A stretch of 57,801 nucleotides of DNA, from positions 1-57,801 of the forward strand of contig NZ_JBHUEM010000013.1 of assembly GCF_042680805.1 (NCBI RefSeq), written 5' to 3'. The stretch is from Bacillus_CJ salitolerans. Lineage in GTDB: Bacteria; Bacillota; Bacilli; Bacillales; SA4. The position numbers and the translations under genes are program-made. The notes below the pieces were generated by a model. It made no database searches. It worked only from the letters and a program-made list of their open reading frames with translations, and was not told the origin of the DNA. Shown here in pieces: positions 23,781-32,564 of the stretch (positions within the stretch are counted from its first letter, which is position 1; each line of letters begins with the position of its first letter).

Positions 23781-24731
23781 ATGGCTCAATATTCAGATTC
23801 AAAATTAAAGCTGTTTACGCTAAATTCTAATCCTGCTCTTGCAGAAGAAATCGCAAAAGTCATAGGGGTAGAATTAGGTAAATCTTCTGTCTCTCGTTTT
23901 AGTGATGGTGAGATTCAAATCAATATCGAAGAAAGTATTCGTGGTTGTGATGTGTATGTTGTTCAATCAACAAGTGCCCCCGTAAACGAACATATTATGG
24001 AGCTACTTATCATGATTGATGCGTTAAAGCGTGCTTCAGCAAAGACAATTAATATTGTGATGCCATATTACGGCTATGCAAGGCAAGATCGAAAAGCAAG
24101 AGCACGTGAACCAATCACTGCAAAGCTAGTGGCTAATCTTTTAGAGACAGCTGGAGCTAGCCGTGTGATTACATTGGATCTACACGCACCACAAATCCAA
24201 GGATTCTTTGACATCCCAATTGATCACTTAATGGGTGTTCCTATTTTAGCGGATTATTTTGAAGGTAAAAACTTAAATGATATTGTCATAGTGTCCCCTG
24301 ATCACGGTGGTGTCACACGTGCTAGAAAAATGGCTGATCGTTTAAAAGCGCCAATTGCTATTATTGATAAACGACGTCCAAAACCAAATGTCGCAGAAGT
24401 GATGAATATTGTAGGGAATATAGAAGGAAAAACAGCTATCCTAATCGATGATATTATCGATACTGCTGGAACAATTACATTAGCAGCGAATGCATTAGTA
24501 GAGAATGGAGCAAAAGAAGTGTATGCGTGCTGTACACATCCAGTTCTGTCGGGTCCAGCTATGGAACGTATTCAAAATTCTAAGATTGCAGAACTAGTGG
24601 TGACGAATTCGATTGCACTAGTAGAAGATAAGAAGAGTCAAAAGGTAACTGAATTATCGGTAGCCCCATTAATTGGTGAAGCTATTATACGTGTCCACGA
24701 ACAGCAATCAGTAAGTACATTATTTGATTAA
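23781..24731 (+). CDS. prs: Ribose-phosphate pyrophosphokinase
   Basis: 316 residues. It makes PRPP from ribose 5-phosphate and ATP for purine, pyrimidine, histidine, tryptophan and NAD synthesis. Typical class I features are FSDGEIQINI, YYGYARQDRK, the flexible-loop arginines KARAREPITAK and the PRPP-binding ILIDDIIDTAGT near 220-231. ATG 23781 follows TTGGAGGG; an upstream TTG overlaps that site. PurR in this cluster senses the product. The terminator of this gene reaches into ctc. Confidence 0.97.
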   Translation: MAQYSDSKLKLFTLNSNPALAEEIAKVIGVELGKSSVSRFSDGEIQINIEESIRGCDVYVVQSTSAPVNEHIMELLIMIDALKRASAKTINIVMPYYGYARQDRKARAREPITAKLVANLLETAGASRVITLDLHAPQIQGFFDIPIDHLMGVPILADYFEGKNLNDIVIVSPDHGGVTRARKMADRLKAPIAIIDKRRPKPNVAEVMNIVGNIEGKTAILIDDIIDTAGTITLAANALVENGAKEVYACCTHPVLSGPAMERIQNSKIAELVVTNSIALVEDKKSQKVTELSVAPLIGEAIIRVHEQQSVSTLFD

Positions 24732-24744
24732 AACCGAATAGTTT

Positions 24745-24769
24745 GTTTAGATCTTCCTCCATTGGGAAA
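24745..24769 (+). promoter_or_regulatory. Sigma-B promoter of ctc
   Basis: GTTTAG (24745-24750), 13-bp spacer and GGGAAA (24764-24769) match the general-stress sigma-B pattern GTTTAW / GGGWAW. ctc is the classical sigma-B reporter gene of B. subtilis. The predicted start is near 24776. Confidence 0.88.
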
Positions 24770-24819
24770 AGTATAATAGGACAACCTATTTATTCAAAAC
24801 CGAATGGAGGAAGTTTTTT
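24753..24819 (+). terminator. prs terminator overlapping the ctc ribosome-binding site
   Basis: CTTCCTCCATT (24753-24763) is exactly complementary to AATGGAGGAAG (24803-24813), and TTTTTT follows directly. The 39-base loop folds into AATAGG/CCTATT. The right arm contains GGAGG, the ctc Shine-Dalgarno, and the left arm is the spacer of the sigma-B promoter. Confidence 0.8.
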
Positions 24820-24820
24820 C

Positions 24821-25450
24821 ATGGCTCAAGCAATGTTGAAAATGGAAGAAAGAACAAATTTAAAACATTCACAAAATCGTGTCATTAGAGAAAAGGGTAG
24901 TTTCCCTGCTGTTATTTATGGAAATAAACAAGCAAGTAAACCGGTTGCAATAGATAGCTCGGAGTTTATTAAGGTAATTAGAGAAGTAGGGAGAAATGGA
25001 ATTTTAACCCTTACCGGAGCAGGTGAAAATGTTCAGGTTATGCTTCATGATCTACAGACGGACCCGCTAAAAAATGAGATTATCCACGCAGATTTTTATA
25101 TCGTTGATATGAGTTCAGAGGTAGAAGTAAATGTAAACATCCATCTAACAGGTGAAGCAATCGGTGTTAAATCAGGAGGAGTCTTGCAGCAATCAATGCA
25201 TGAGATTTCCGTTACAGCTCTTCCTTCTAACATACCAGCGTCTATTGATGTGGATGTAACTAGCTTAGATGTAAACGAAACGGTGTATGTGAAGGATTTA
25301 CCAACAGGAAATTACACCATTAACCACGAGGAATCTCAAGTAATTGCGTCTATACTTCCTCCTAAGGTGGAAGAAGAACTAGACTCAGGAGAAACTCAAG
25401 ATGGTGTCGATGAAACAAACGGTACTGAGGGTGACGAAGAAGAAAAATAG
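24821..25450 (+). CDS. ctc: Ribosomal protein bL25/Ctc (general stress protein)
   Basis: 209-residue long-form bL25 (TL5/Ctc) protein. Residues 1-95 are the 5S-rRNA-binding domain (RVIREKGSFPAVIYGNK), 96-187 the TL5 beta domain (VHLTGEA-like IHLTGEAIGVKSGG, LPSNIPASIDVDV), then an acidic tail. It binds 5S rRNA in the 50S subunit, especially under stress. ATG 24821 follows TGGAGGAAG; upstream in-frame triplets would place coding over the sigma-B promoter. Read-through from prs appears restricted by the overlapping terminator. Confidence 0.95.
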   Translation: MAQAMLKMEERTNLKHSQNRVIREKGSFPAVIYGNKQASKPVAIDSSEFIKVIREVGRNGILTLTGAGENVQVMLHDLQTDPLKNEIIHADFYIVDMSSEVEVNVNIHLTGEAIGVKSGGVLQQSMHEISVTALPSNIPASIDVDVTSLDVNETVYVKDLPTGNYTINHEESQVIASILPPKVEEELDSGETQDGVDETNGTEGDEEEK

Positions 25451-25474
25451 TCCTTAAAAATCTACCTTAGATAG

Positions 25475-25505
25475 ACGTAACCAGTCTGGTTACGTTTATT
25501 TTTTG
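25475..25505 (+). terminator. Terminator after ctc
   Basis: Perfect 9-bp stem ACGTAACCA/TGGTTACGT, loop GTC, then TTATTTTTT. Confidence 0.88.
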
Positions 25506-25522
25506 GCTTAAAAAGAAGGTAT

Positions 25523-25555
25523 TTCCCCTCTAATTACGTATACTAAAGAGGGGAA
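25523..25555 (+). promoter_or_regulatory. Hairpin in the pth leader
   Basis: TTCCCCTCT (25523-25531) pairs with AGAGGGGAA (25547-25555) over a 15-base loop. No T-run follows, so it is not an ordinary terminator. Function unknown. Confidence 0.45.
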
Positions 25556-25609
25556 CTCCAATTTGGTAGAATAAGCCCCACAAGAAGAAATGAGGTTTTG
25601 GAGGTAAGT

Positions 25610-26176
25610 ATGAAGGTTATTATTGGTCTAGGAAATCCTGGAAGGGAGTATGCTCAAACACGTCATAATGTGGGATTTATCACCATTGATGAGTTAGCGA
25701 TGAGACATCAAATTCCCTTAGATAAAGAAAAATTTAAAGCACTTTATGGATCTGGTATCATGAACGGCGAAAAGGTAATTTTGTTAAAGCCTTTAACCTA
25801 TATGAATCTATCTGGTGAGGCTGTTCGTCCTATCATAGATTATTTTAATGTAGATATTGATGATATTGTTGTCATATATGATGATTTGGATTTGCCAGTG
25901 GGAAAAGTACGTCTTCGTGCAAAAGGAAGTGCAGGAGGACAAAATGGTATGAAATCTATTATTCAACATATTGGAACACAAGAGTTTAAAAGGATTCGAA
26001 TTGGTATAGGCAGGCCACAAAATGGGATGAAAGTACCTGATTATGTACTAGGGAAATTCGTAGGAGAAGATGTTCCAGCCATGGTTCAATCCATTAAAAC
26101 AGCTGCAGATGCGTGTGAAACATGGATGAAGCATACCTTTATTGATGTTATGAACCAGTATAATTCAAAAGATTAA
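25610..26176 (+). CDS. pth: Peptidyl-tRNA hydrolase (SpoVC)
   Basis: 188-residue enzyme that frees tRNA from stalled peptidyl-tRNA; essential, and identified in B. subtilis as the sporulation locus spoVC. Catalytic Asn9 and His19 lie in GLGNPGREYAQTRHNVGF, and the acidic DDLDLPVGKVR and GSAGGQNGMKS motifs are intact. ATG 25610 follows TTGGAGGTAAGT. It is followed by fin and mfd. Confidence 0.96.
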   Translation: MKVIIGLGNPGREYAQTRHNVGFITIDELAMRHQIPLDKEKFKALYGSGIMNGEKVILLKPLTYMNLSGEAVRPIIDYFNVDIDDIVVIYDDLDLPVGKVRLRAKGSAGGQNGMKSIIQHIGTQEFKRIRIGIGRPQNGMKVPDYVLGKFVGEDVPAMVQSIKTAADACETWMKHTFIDVMNQYNSKD

Positions 26177-26271
26177 CCGGTATTTTCTTATGTCTCTTAC
26201 ATACAATAATGAATAAGATTTCTTCTAAGCGTTCATAATATGAATAAAGGACTGCTAGGAGGAATATTTCT

Positions 26272-26508
26272 ATGTCTATTCATTATAATTGCCGTCATTG
26301 TGGTGTAAATGTAGGAACAATTGATAGAATGTCATTACATAGTGAGCAATTAGGGTTTAACCAATTAAATGATGAAGAGCGTCTTGATATGATTACGTAT
26401 CAGCAAAACGGTGATATTGAAGTGAAAACAATTTGTGAGGATTGCCATGAGGCATTAGATAGGAACCCTCATTATCATGAGCGTGAATATCATACATTTA
26501 TTCAATAA
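26272..26508 (+). CDS. fin: Anti-sigma-F factor Fin (YabK)
   Basis: 78-residue zinc-ribbon protein with Cys7-x2-Cys10 and Cys55-x2-Cys58. In the B. subtilis forespore Fin binds the sigma-F/core RNA polymerase and promotes the switch to sigma-G, in parallel with Gin, whose gene is also in this window. ATG 26272 follows AGGAGGA. Forespore expression is expected, but I could not find a convincing sigma-F promoter. A terminator separates it from mfd. Confidence 0.92.
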   Translation: MSIHYNCRHCGVNVGTIDRMSLHSEQLGFNQLNDEERLDMITYQQNGDIEVKTICEDCHEALDRNPHYHEREYHTFIQ

Positions 26509-26535
26509 GCTTTGGTAAAGCCAAAGCATTTTTCT
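26509..26535 (+). terminator. Terminator after fin
   Basis: GCTTTGG pairs with CCAAAGC around TAAAG, then ATTTTTC. The stem starts right after the fin stop. Confidence 0.8.
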
Positions 26536-26573
26536 ATTTCATTATTAAGAACCATTGGAGAGGAGGGGTTGGA

Positions 26574-29500
26574 TTGTTAGCACTTAGAGATCTCTTTGTA
26601 CAAAACGATGATTTTCAGACAGTTATAGATGGCATAGAAGGAAATTTAAAGGAACAATTAGTAGCAGGGCTTTCGGGATCTGCTAGGACGATTCTACTTT
26701 CTTCTTTATATGCAAAATTAGATCAACCCCAGCTAGTTGTGACTCACAATTTATATCAAGCACAAAAGTTATACGATGATCTTGTTGAATTAATTCCAAA
26801 TGAGGAAGTATTTATATACCCTGTGAACGAGCTCATTGCCTCAGAAGTTGGTATCGCCAGTCCGGAATTAAAAAGCCAAAGAATAGAAGTATTGAACTAC
26901 TGGAGTCAGCACGAGAGAGGAATATTAATAGTTCCCATCGCAGGATTAAGAAGGCTCTTGCCAAAAAGGGAAAAGTGGTTACGGGCACAACAATCAATCC
27001 AACTAGGAGATGAGATTTCTATAGAGGAATTTTCAACTCTTTTAACTAAGCTAGGCTATGAACGAACATCTATGGTCGCGACCCCAGGAGAATATAGTAT
27101 CCGTGGGGGAATTATTGATATCTATCCATTGACAGAGGAATCTCCTGTTCGGATTGAATTGTTTGATACAGATGTAGATTCAATACGAACCTTTGACATT
27201 GAAGATCAACGTTCTAAAGATAAGCTCACATCATTTTCGTTTGGACCTGCAACGGAAGTGCTGTTTGATGAAGATGAACTTACGTTAGGGACGGAAAGGT
27301 TAGAGAAAGGTCTTGCACAATCACTCAAAAAGCTTAAAGATGAGAATGCAAAAAAGTTATTAGCGGAACATATTTCATATGAATTAGAATTGTTGAAAGA
27401 TGGCCAGATTCTACAACAAATGTTTAAGTATCTATCAATATTTTATAAAGAACCTGCTAGTTTACTAGACTATTTACCGAAGAACACCCTTGTGATTATT
27501 GATGAAATTAGCCGTGTTCAAGAGATGTCAGATACACTTGAAAAGGAAGAGCTAGAGTGGTACACCTCTTTATTAGGGGAAGGGGAAATCATTCATGACC
27601 TGTCATTATCTCATTCCTTTTTCCCTCTTATACATGGAACTGAAAAGGCTATTATTTATATTTCATTATTTTTAAGACATGTTCCACATACGAATCCCCA
27701 AAATATAGTGAATATGTCCTGTAAAGCTATGCAAACGTTTCATGGTCAACTAAATGTGTTAAAAACTGAGCTAGAGCGTTGGCAAAAAGCTCATTATTCT
27801 GTTGTGTTTTTAGGCGCGACAGCAGAGCGTGTAAAAAAACTAGACCGAGTGCTAACAGACTATGATATCGATGCCATGACCATTGGAAGCAACGATCCAT
27901 TGCTAAAGGGAAAACTGCAAATTGTACAAGGTCGATTAAATGATGGATTTGAAATTCCAATGCAGAAGATCGCTATCATTACGGAAGAGGAACTGTTTAA
28001 GAAACAGCCACCTAAAAGAACACAGAGAAGACAAAAGCTTTCCAATGCAGAACGAATCAAAAATTACTCAGAATTAAAAGTGGGTGATTATGTTGTTCAT
28101 GTAAATCACGGTATTGGAAAGTTCTTAGGGATTGAGACGCTCGAAATTAATGGCATTCATAAGGATTATATACATATTAAATACCAAGGAAACGATAAAC
28201 TATATGTACCTATCGATCAAATAGATCAAGTGCAAAAATATGTTGGATCGGAAGGAAAAGAGCCGAAAGTATATAAACTTGGCGGGACAGAATGGAAAAA
28301 GGTAAAGAAGAAGGTTGAATCTTCGGTCCAGGATATAGCAGATGATTTAATCAAGCTTTATGCAGAAAGAGAAGCAAGTAAGGGTTATGCCTTCACTAAA
28401 GATGGGCATGAGCAGCAGGAATTTGAATCTTCCTTCCCATATCAGGAAACAGAGGATCAATTACGTTCCATTGAAGAAATTAAAGTCGATATGGAGCGGG
28501 AACGACCGATGGACCGGTTATTATGTGGTGATGTAGGTTATGGGAAAACGGAGGTAGCGATTCGTGCTGCATTTAAAGCGATTATGGATGGGAAACAAGT
28601 CGCCTTTCTTGTGCCTACAACCATTTTAGCACAGCAGCACTATGAAACGATTAGAGAACGTTTTCAAGATTATCCAATCGAAATTGGTTTGTTAAGTCGT
28701 TTCCGAAGTAAAAAGCAACAAACAGAGACGATGAAGGGGCTAAAGCAAGGTACAGTCGACATTGTGGTGGGGACACATCGCCTTTTGTCTAAAGACATTG
28801 AATATAAGGACATTGGGTTACTCATCATCGATGAAGAGCAGCGGTTTGGGGTGACCCATAAAGAGAAGATCAAACAACTTAAGACGAATATAGATGTACT
28901 CACTTTAACCGCTACTCCTATTCCACGAACACTTCATATGTCAATGCTTGGGGTTCGAGACTTATCTGTAATCGAGACACCTCCGGAAAATCGTTTTCCA
29001 GTTCAAACCTATGTAATGGAATATAACGGAGCATTAGTTAGAGAAGCGATTGAAAGAGAAATGGCAAGGGGAGGACAAGTCTATTTTCTTTATAATCGAG
29101 TCGAGGACATCGAGCGTAAGGCTGATGAAATTTCCATGCTAGTTCCAGATGCAAAAGTTACATATGCTCACGGTAAGATGAATGAAAATGAGCTCGAAAG
29201 TGTGATGTTAAGCTTTTTAGAAGGTGAAGCAGACGTTTTAGTAAGTACAACAATCATCGAAACAGGTGTAGATATTCCAAACGTAAATACGTTAATCGTG
29301 CATGATGCCGACCGTATGGGTCTATCTCAGCTATATCAGTTAAGGGGACGAGTAGGGCGTTCAAATCGTATTGCTTATGCATATTTTACTTACAAACGAG
29401 ACAAGGTTTTAACAGAGGTAGCAGAAAAAAGATTACAGTCCATTAAAGAATTTACTGAGTTAGGTTCAGGTTTTAAAATTGCGATGCGAGATTTGTCCAT

Positions 29501-30107
29501 TCGTGGAGCAGGAAATCTACTAGGAGCGGAACAGCATGGATTTATCGATTCTGTCGGCTTTGACCTTTATTCTCAAATGCTAAAAGAAGCCATTGAGGAA
29601 AGAAAAGGTGATTTAAAAGAAGAGAAGCCTGTTTCAGTTGAAATTGATGTAGATATTGATGCTTACATTCCAGATACGTATATCAAGGATGGAAGGCAAA
29701 AGATTGATATGTACAAGAGATTTAAATCTATTTCTTCTCAAGAAGATTTAATGGAATTACAAGAAGAAATGCTTGACCGTTATGGTGAATATCCAATTGA
29801 GGTTGAATATTTATTTAAGTTAACAGAGTTGAAACTGCTTGCGATAGCGGCTAAAATTGATAGCATTAAGCAAGTGAAACAAGATGTGACCATTTTATTG
29901 TCAGAACAAATGAGTCAGTTAATTGATGGAGCTAAATTGTTTATGGTTGGAAATCAAGTAGGAAAGTTTGTAGGGTTAGGTATGGAGAATGGGAAAGTGA
30001 AAATTGTGATCCATACGAAAGGACTTGCGGTTGAAAAGTGGGTTTCTTCGATTGAAACTTTCTTAGCAGAAATTCCACACCTGTTAAAAGAAGGTGTGAA
30101 TGCGTAA
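26574..30107 (+). CDS. mfd: Transcription-repair coupling factor Mfd
   Basis: 1177 residues, the same length as in B. subtilis. Mfd displaces RNA polymerase stalled at lesions and recruits UvrA. Domains in order: UvrB-like D1a/D2/D1b (about 1-350), D3, the RNA-polymerase-interaction domain (from about 490, KVGDYVVHVNHGIGKF), the RecG-like motor with Walker A GDVGYGKT (Lys658) and DEEQ box (753-756), the TRG motif region and a C-terminal autoinhibitory D7. TTG 26574 follows GGAGAGGAGGGG. Confidence 0.97.
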   Translation: MLALRDLFVQNDDFQTVIDGIEGNLKEQLVAGLSGSARTILLSSLYAKLDQPQLVVTHNLYQAQKLYDDLVELIPNEEVFIYPVNELIASEVGIASPELKSQRIEVLNYWSQHERGILIVPIAGLRRLLPKREKWLRAQQSIQLGDEISIEEFSTLLTKLGYERTSMVATPGEYSIRGGIIDIYPLTEESPVRIELFDTDVDSIRTFDIEDQRSKDKLTSFSFGPATEVLFDEDELTLGTERLEKGLAQSLKKLKDENAKKLLAEHISYELELLKDGQILQQMFKYLSIFYKEPASLLDYLPKNTLVIIDEISRVQEMSDTLEKEELEWYTSLLGEGEIIHDLSLSHSFFPLIHGTEKAIIYISLFLRHVPHTNPQNIVNMSCKAMQTFHGQLNVLKTELERWQKAHYSVVFLGATAERVKKLDRVLTDYDIDAMTIGSNDPLLKGKLQIVQGRLNDGFEIPMQKIAIITEEELFKKQPPKRTQRRQKLSNAERIKNYSELKVGDYVVHVNHGIGKFLGIETLEINGIHKDYIHIKYQGNDKLYVPIDQIDQVQKYVGSEGKEPKVYKLGGTEWKKVKKKVESSVQDIADDLIKLYAEREASKGYAFTKDGHEQQEFESSFPYQETEDQLRSIEEIKVDMERERPMDRLLCGDVGYGKTEVAIRAAFKAIMDGKQVAFLVPTTILAQQHYETIRERFQDYPIEIGLLSRFRSKKQQTETMKGLKQGTVDIVVGTHRLLSKDIEYKDIGLLIIDEEQRFGVTHKEKIKQLKTNIDVLTLTATPIPRTLHMSMLGVRDLSVIETPPENRFPVQTYVMEYNGALVREAIEREMARGGQVYFLYNRVEDIERKADEISMLVPDAKVTYAHGKMNENELESVMLSFLEGEADVLVSTTIIETGVDIPNVNTLIVHDADRMGLSQLYQLRGRVGRSNRIAYAYFTYKRDKVLTEVAEKRLQSIKEFTELGSGFKIAMRDLSIRGAGNLLGAEQHGFIDSVGFDLYSQMLKEAIEERKGDLKEEKPVSVEIDVDIDAYIPDTYIKDGRQKIDMYKRFKSISSQEDLMELQEEMLDRYGEYPIEVEYLFKLTELKLLAIAAKIDSIKQVKQDVTILLSEQMSQLIDGAKLFMVGNQVGKFVGLGMENGKVKIVIHTKGLAVEKWVSSIETFLAEIPHLLKEGVNA

Positions 30108-30176
30108 GAAGGCAACTTCTAATCACAAGTTCGTTTAGTAATTTATTCCAGTCACCGAATTTTTCAGGTTGCTCGT

Positions 30177-30205
30177 GTATAGAACTTTTTATGTGAAGGA
30201 TACTA
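30177..30205 (+). promoter_or_regulatory. Sigma-G promoter of spoVT
   Basis: GTATA (30177-30181), 17-bp spacer and GATACTA (30199-30205) fit the sigma-G pattern GHATR / CATNHTA with one mismatch. spoVT is a known sigma-G gene. The start codon is 92 bp downstream of the -10. Confidence 0.75.
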
Positions 30206-30296
30206 ATCTCAGGCAAAGGTGATTTATACAACTATGGTATTCCCATCCAAATCACCAAGATTATCAATCATCATATGAAAGTGAGGCATCTTTAGA

Positions 30297-30830
30297 ATGA
30301 AAGCAACTGGAATAGTTCGTAGAATTGATGATTTAGGACGTGTGGTAATTCCTAAAGAAATTAGAAGAACCCTTCGAATTCGTGAAGGAGATCCACTAGA
30401 AATCTTTGTTGACCGTGATGGTGAAGTAATCCTAAAGAAATACTCGCCAATTAGTGAATTAAGTGATTTTGCAAAGGAATATGCAGATGCATTATATGAC
30501 AGCTTAGGACATACTATTTTAATATGTGACAGAGATAGCTTTATCGCAGTTGCTGGAGGATCGAAGAAAGAATATTTAAGTAAGAATATTAGTGAACAAG
30601 TCGAAAAAATCATGGAAGAAAGAGGTTCTGTATTAGAACCAACAGAGAAAAAAGTCGCGATTGTTGAAGGCACAGAAGAAACATTGTCATATACGGTCGG
30701 TCCTATCGTTGCGAATGGTGATCCAATCGGAGCGGTTGTGATTCTCTCCAAGGATGCAACATTAGGAGAGGTAGAACAAAAAGCAGTTGAGACAGCAGCT
30801 GGGTTTTTAGCAAGACAAATGGAATCATAA
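30297..30830 (+). CDS. spoVT: Stage V sporulation regulator SpoVT
   Basis: 177-residue forespore transcription factor that tunes sigma-G gene expression. Residues 1-52 are an AbrB-type swapped-hairpin DNA-binding domain (MKATGIVRRIDDLGRVVIPK, close to AbrB of this window); residues about 56-177 form a GAF-like domain for an unknown ligand. Coding on the opposite strand is open for 209 codons but is only a shadow of this conserved gene. Promoter and terminator indicate a single-gene unit. Confidence 0.96.
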   Translation: MKATGIVRRIDDLGRVVIPKEIRRTLRIREGDPLEIFVDRDGEVILKKYSPISELSDFAKEYADALYDSLGHTILICDRDSFIAVAGGSKKEYLSKNISEQVEKIMEERGSVLEPTEKKVAIVEGTEETLSYTVGPIVANGDPIGAVVILSKDATLGEVEQKAVETAAGFLARQMES

Positions 30831-30842
30831 TCATGAAGAAGG

Positions 30843-30870
30843 AGAGGCAGCATATAAAGCTGCCTCTTTT
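30843..30870 (+). terminator. Terminator after spoVT
   Basis: Perfect 9-bp stem AGAGGCAGC/GCTGCCTCT, loop ATATAAA, then TTT. Confidence 0.88.
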
Positions 30871-30909
30871 ACATATTACAAAGGCAATAAGCGGTTCCCT
30901 CCATACATA

Positions 30910-30918
30910 TGGTATAAT
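30910..30918 (+). promoter_or_regulatory. Extended -10 promoter of the yabM operon
   Basis: TGGTATAAT at 30910-30918, 33 bp before the yabM start; no clear -35. Confidence 0.45.
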
Positions 30919-30951
30919 ACATGCGCAATTAACTTGAAAGGAAACAAAGTC

Positions 30952-32553
30952 ATGATCTTACATAGTGGAGGTAAACAGACATTTTGGCATGGAGCCTTGT
31001 TGCTAACGATCGCTGGTGTTATAACCAAAATTTTAAGTGCAGCCTATCGTGTTCCGTATCAAAATATCGCTGGGGATATCGGCTTTTATATATATCAGCA
31101 GGTCTATCCATTTCTTGGAATTGTACTCGCTCTATCTTTATATGGATTTCCAGTGATGATTTCTAAGATGATATCTGAAAATGGAGAAAACGACCAAAAG
31201 GAAACACCCATTCTCGCCCTTAGTTTTCTAACTATATCGTTTTTTAGTGTGATTGTGTTCCTCGGTTTATATGGATTTGCAGAATTAATCGCAAATCTTA
31301 TGGGTGATATAGAACTGAAAATGCCAATTCGTATGGCATCTTTCACATTTTTGTTGTTACCGGTTATTTCAGTTCTAAGAGGTTTTTATCAAGGGAAAGA
31401 AAATATGCTTCCTACTGCTATATCCCAAGTAATGGAACAATCCATGAGGGTCAGTACCATCCTTATTGTAGCTTATTATTTGACAGTGATTGGATCCGAT
31501 GCCTATCAAGTTGGTTCTGGAGCTGTTTTTGGATCTGTTACAGGTGGTTTTGCAGCCATGGCTGTGCTGTTTATGTTTCGAAGAAAGCACCTGTCATCTG
31601 GAAATGTTTTACGAGTGGTGAAACATTTCTCTTCTACTACTATCAAGTCATTTCCTTACAAAAAACTGATTTTCGGCAGTTTAATTATATGTATAACAGG
31701 CTTAACGCTTGTATTATTTCAGTTAGTAGATGCCTTTACTTTATATTCCTTGTTAATTCAATCTGGCGTGGAGGAACAATATGCAAAAACGGTCAAAGGG
31801 ATCTTTGATCGAGGACAGCCATTAATTCAACTTGGAGTGGTTCTTTCAACGTCATTGTCGTTATCACTCGTTCCAGCTGTTGCCAAGGAGCATAAGGCGA
31901 AAGATCATTCTTCATTAATCGCTAATACTAAATTTGCAATATTGGTGAATCTTATTATTAGCGTTGGGGCTACCAGTGGTTTAGTAGCAATAATGAAATA
32001 CACAAATCTTATGCTATTTATGGATATCAAGGGTACAGGTGTTTTGCAGGTACTCGCTTTTTCTATATTATTTTTATCGATTAGCTTGACACATGCTGCT
32101 ATTTTACAAGGGTTAGGCTATATCAAGTATCCAGCGATATCAGTAATCGTGGGAGTAGTGTTGAAATGGATTTTGAATGTAATGTTAATTCCTAAATGGG
32201 GTACATATGGAGCTGCATTTGCTACAATTATGGCACTTCTTCTCATAGCATCGATAAATAGCTGGATCCTATACAAAAGATTTAAACTACCGAGATTGCT
32301 TTCACTCTTAACTTATACAAAGATTCTTCTAGCTGGGGGGATCATGATCTTCGTCATAAAAGGATATGAAGCATTATTTTTTATGTTTGTTCAAGATGAC
32401 GAAAGCAGGATGTTTGGAACTATTTTTGCACTAAGTTCCGTAATCGTTGGTGCTTCGGTTTATTTTTTGACACTGCTATTGATGAAGGTTTTTCAAAGCA
32501 CCGAATTCGAGTTACTTTCATCATTAATAAATAGGCGAAAACGTAATCTGTAA
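30952..32553 (+). CDS. yabM: MurJ/SpoVB-type polysaccharide flippase homolog (YabM)
   Basis: 533-residue membrane protein with about 14 transmembrane segments, of the MOP exporter superfamily (MVIM/SpoVB/RfbX branch). Relatives move lipid-linked saccharides such as lipid II or teichoic acid units across the membrane; the cargo of YabM is unknown. The N-terminal GVITKILSAAYRVPYQNI segment is typical of the SpoVB subfamily. ATG 30952 follows AAAGGA; an upstream TTG overlaps it. It leads the conserved yabM-yabN-yabO cluster. Confidence 0.88.
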   Translation: MILHSGGKQTFWHGALLLTIAGVITKILSAAYRVPYQNIAGDIGFYIYQQVYPFLGIVLALSLYGFPVMISKMISENGENDQKETPILALSFLTISFFSVIVFLGLYGFAELIANLMGDIELKMPIRMASFTFLLLPVISVLRGFYQGKENMLPTAISQVMEQSMRVSTILIVAYYLTVIGSDAYQVGSGAVFGSVTGGFAAMAVLFMFRRKHLSSGNVLRVVKHFSSTTIKSFPYKKLIFGSLIICITGLTLVLFQLVDAFTLYSLLIQSGVEEQYAKTVKGIFDRGQPLIQLGVVLSTSLSLSLVPAVAKEHKAKDHSSLIANTKFAILVNLIISVGATSGLVAIMKYTNLMLFMDIKGTGVLQVLAFSILFLSISLTHAAILQGLGYIKYPAISVIVGVVLKWILNVMLIPKWGTYGAAFATIMALLLIASINSWILYKRFKLPRLLSLLTYTKILLAGGIMIFVIKGYEALFFMFVQDDESRMFGTIFALSSVIVGASVYFLTLLLMKVFQSTEFELLSSLINRRKRNL

Positions 32554-32564
32554 GGAGGATTCAC

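Noticed and set aside
30224..30853. 209-codon antisense frame opposite spoVT
   Set aside because: It is the mirror of a highly conserved gene; serine/proline-rich content is typical of an antisense shadow.
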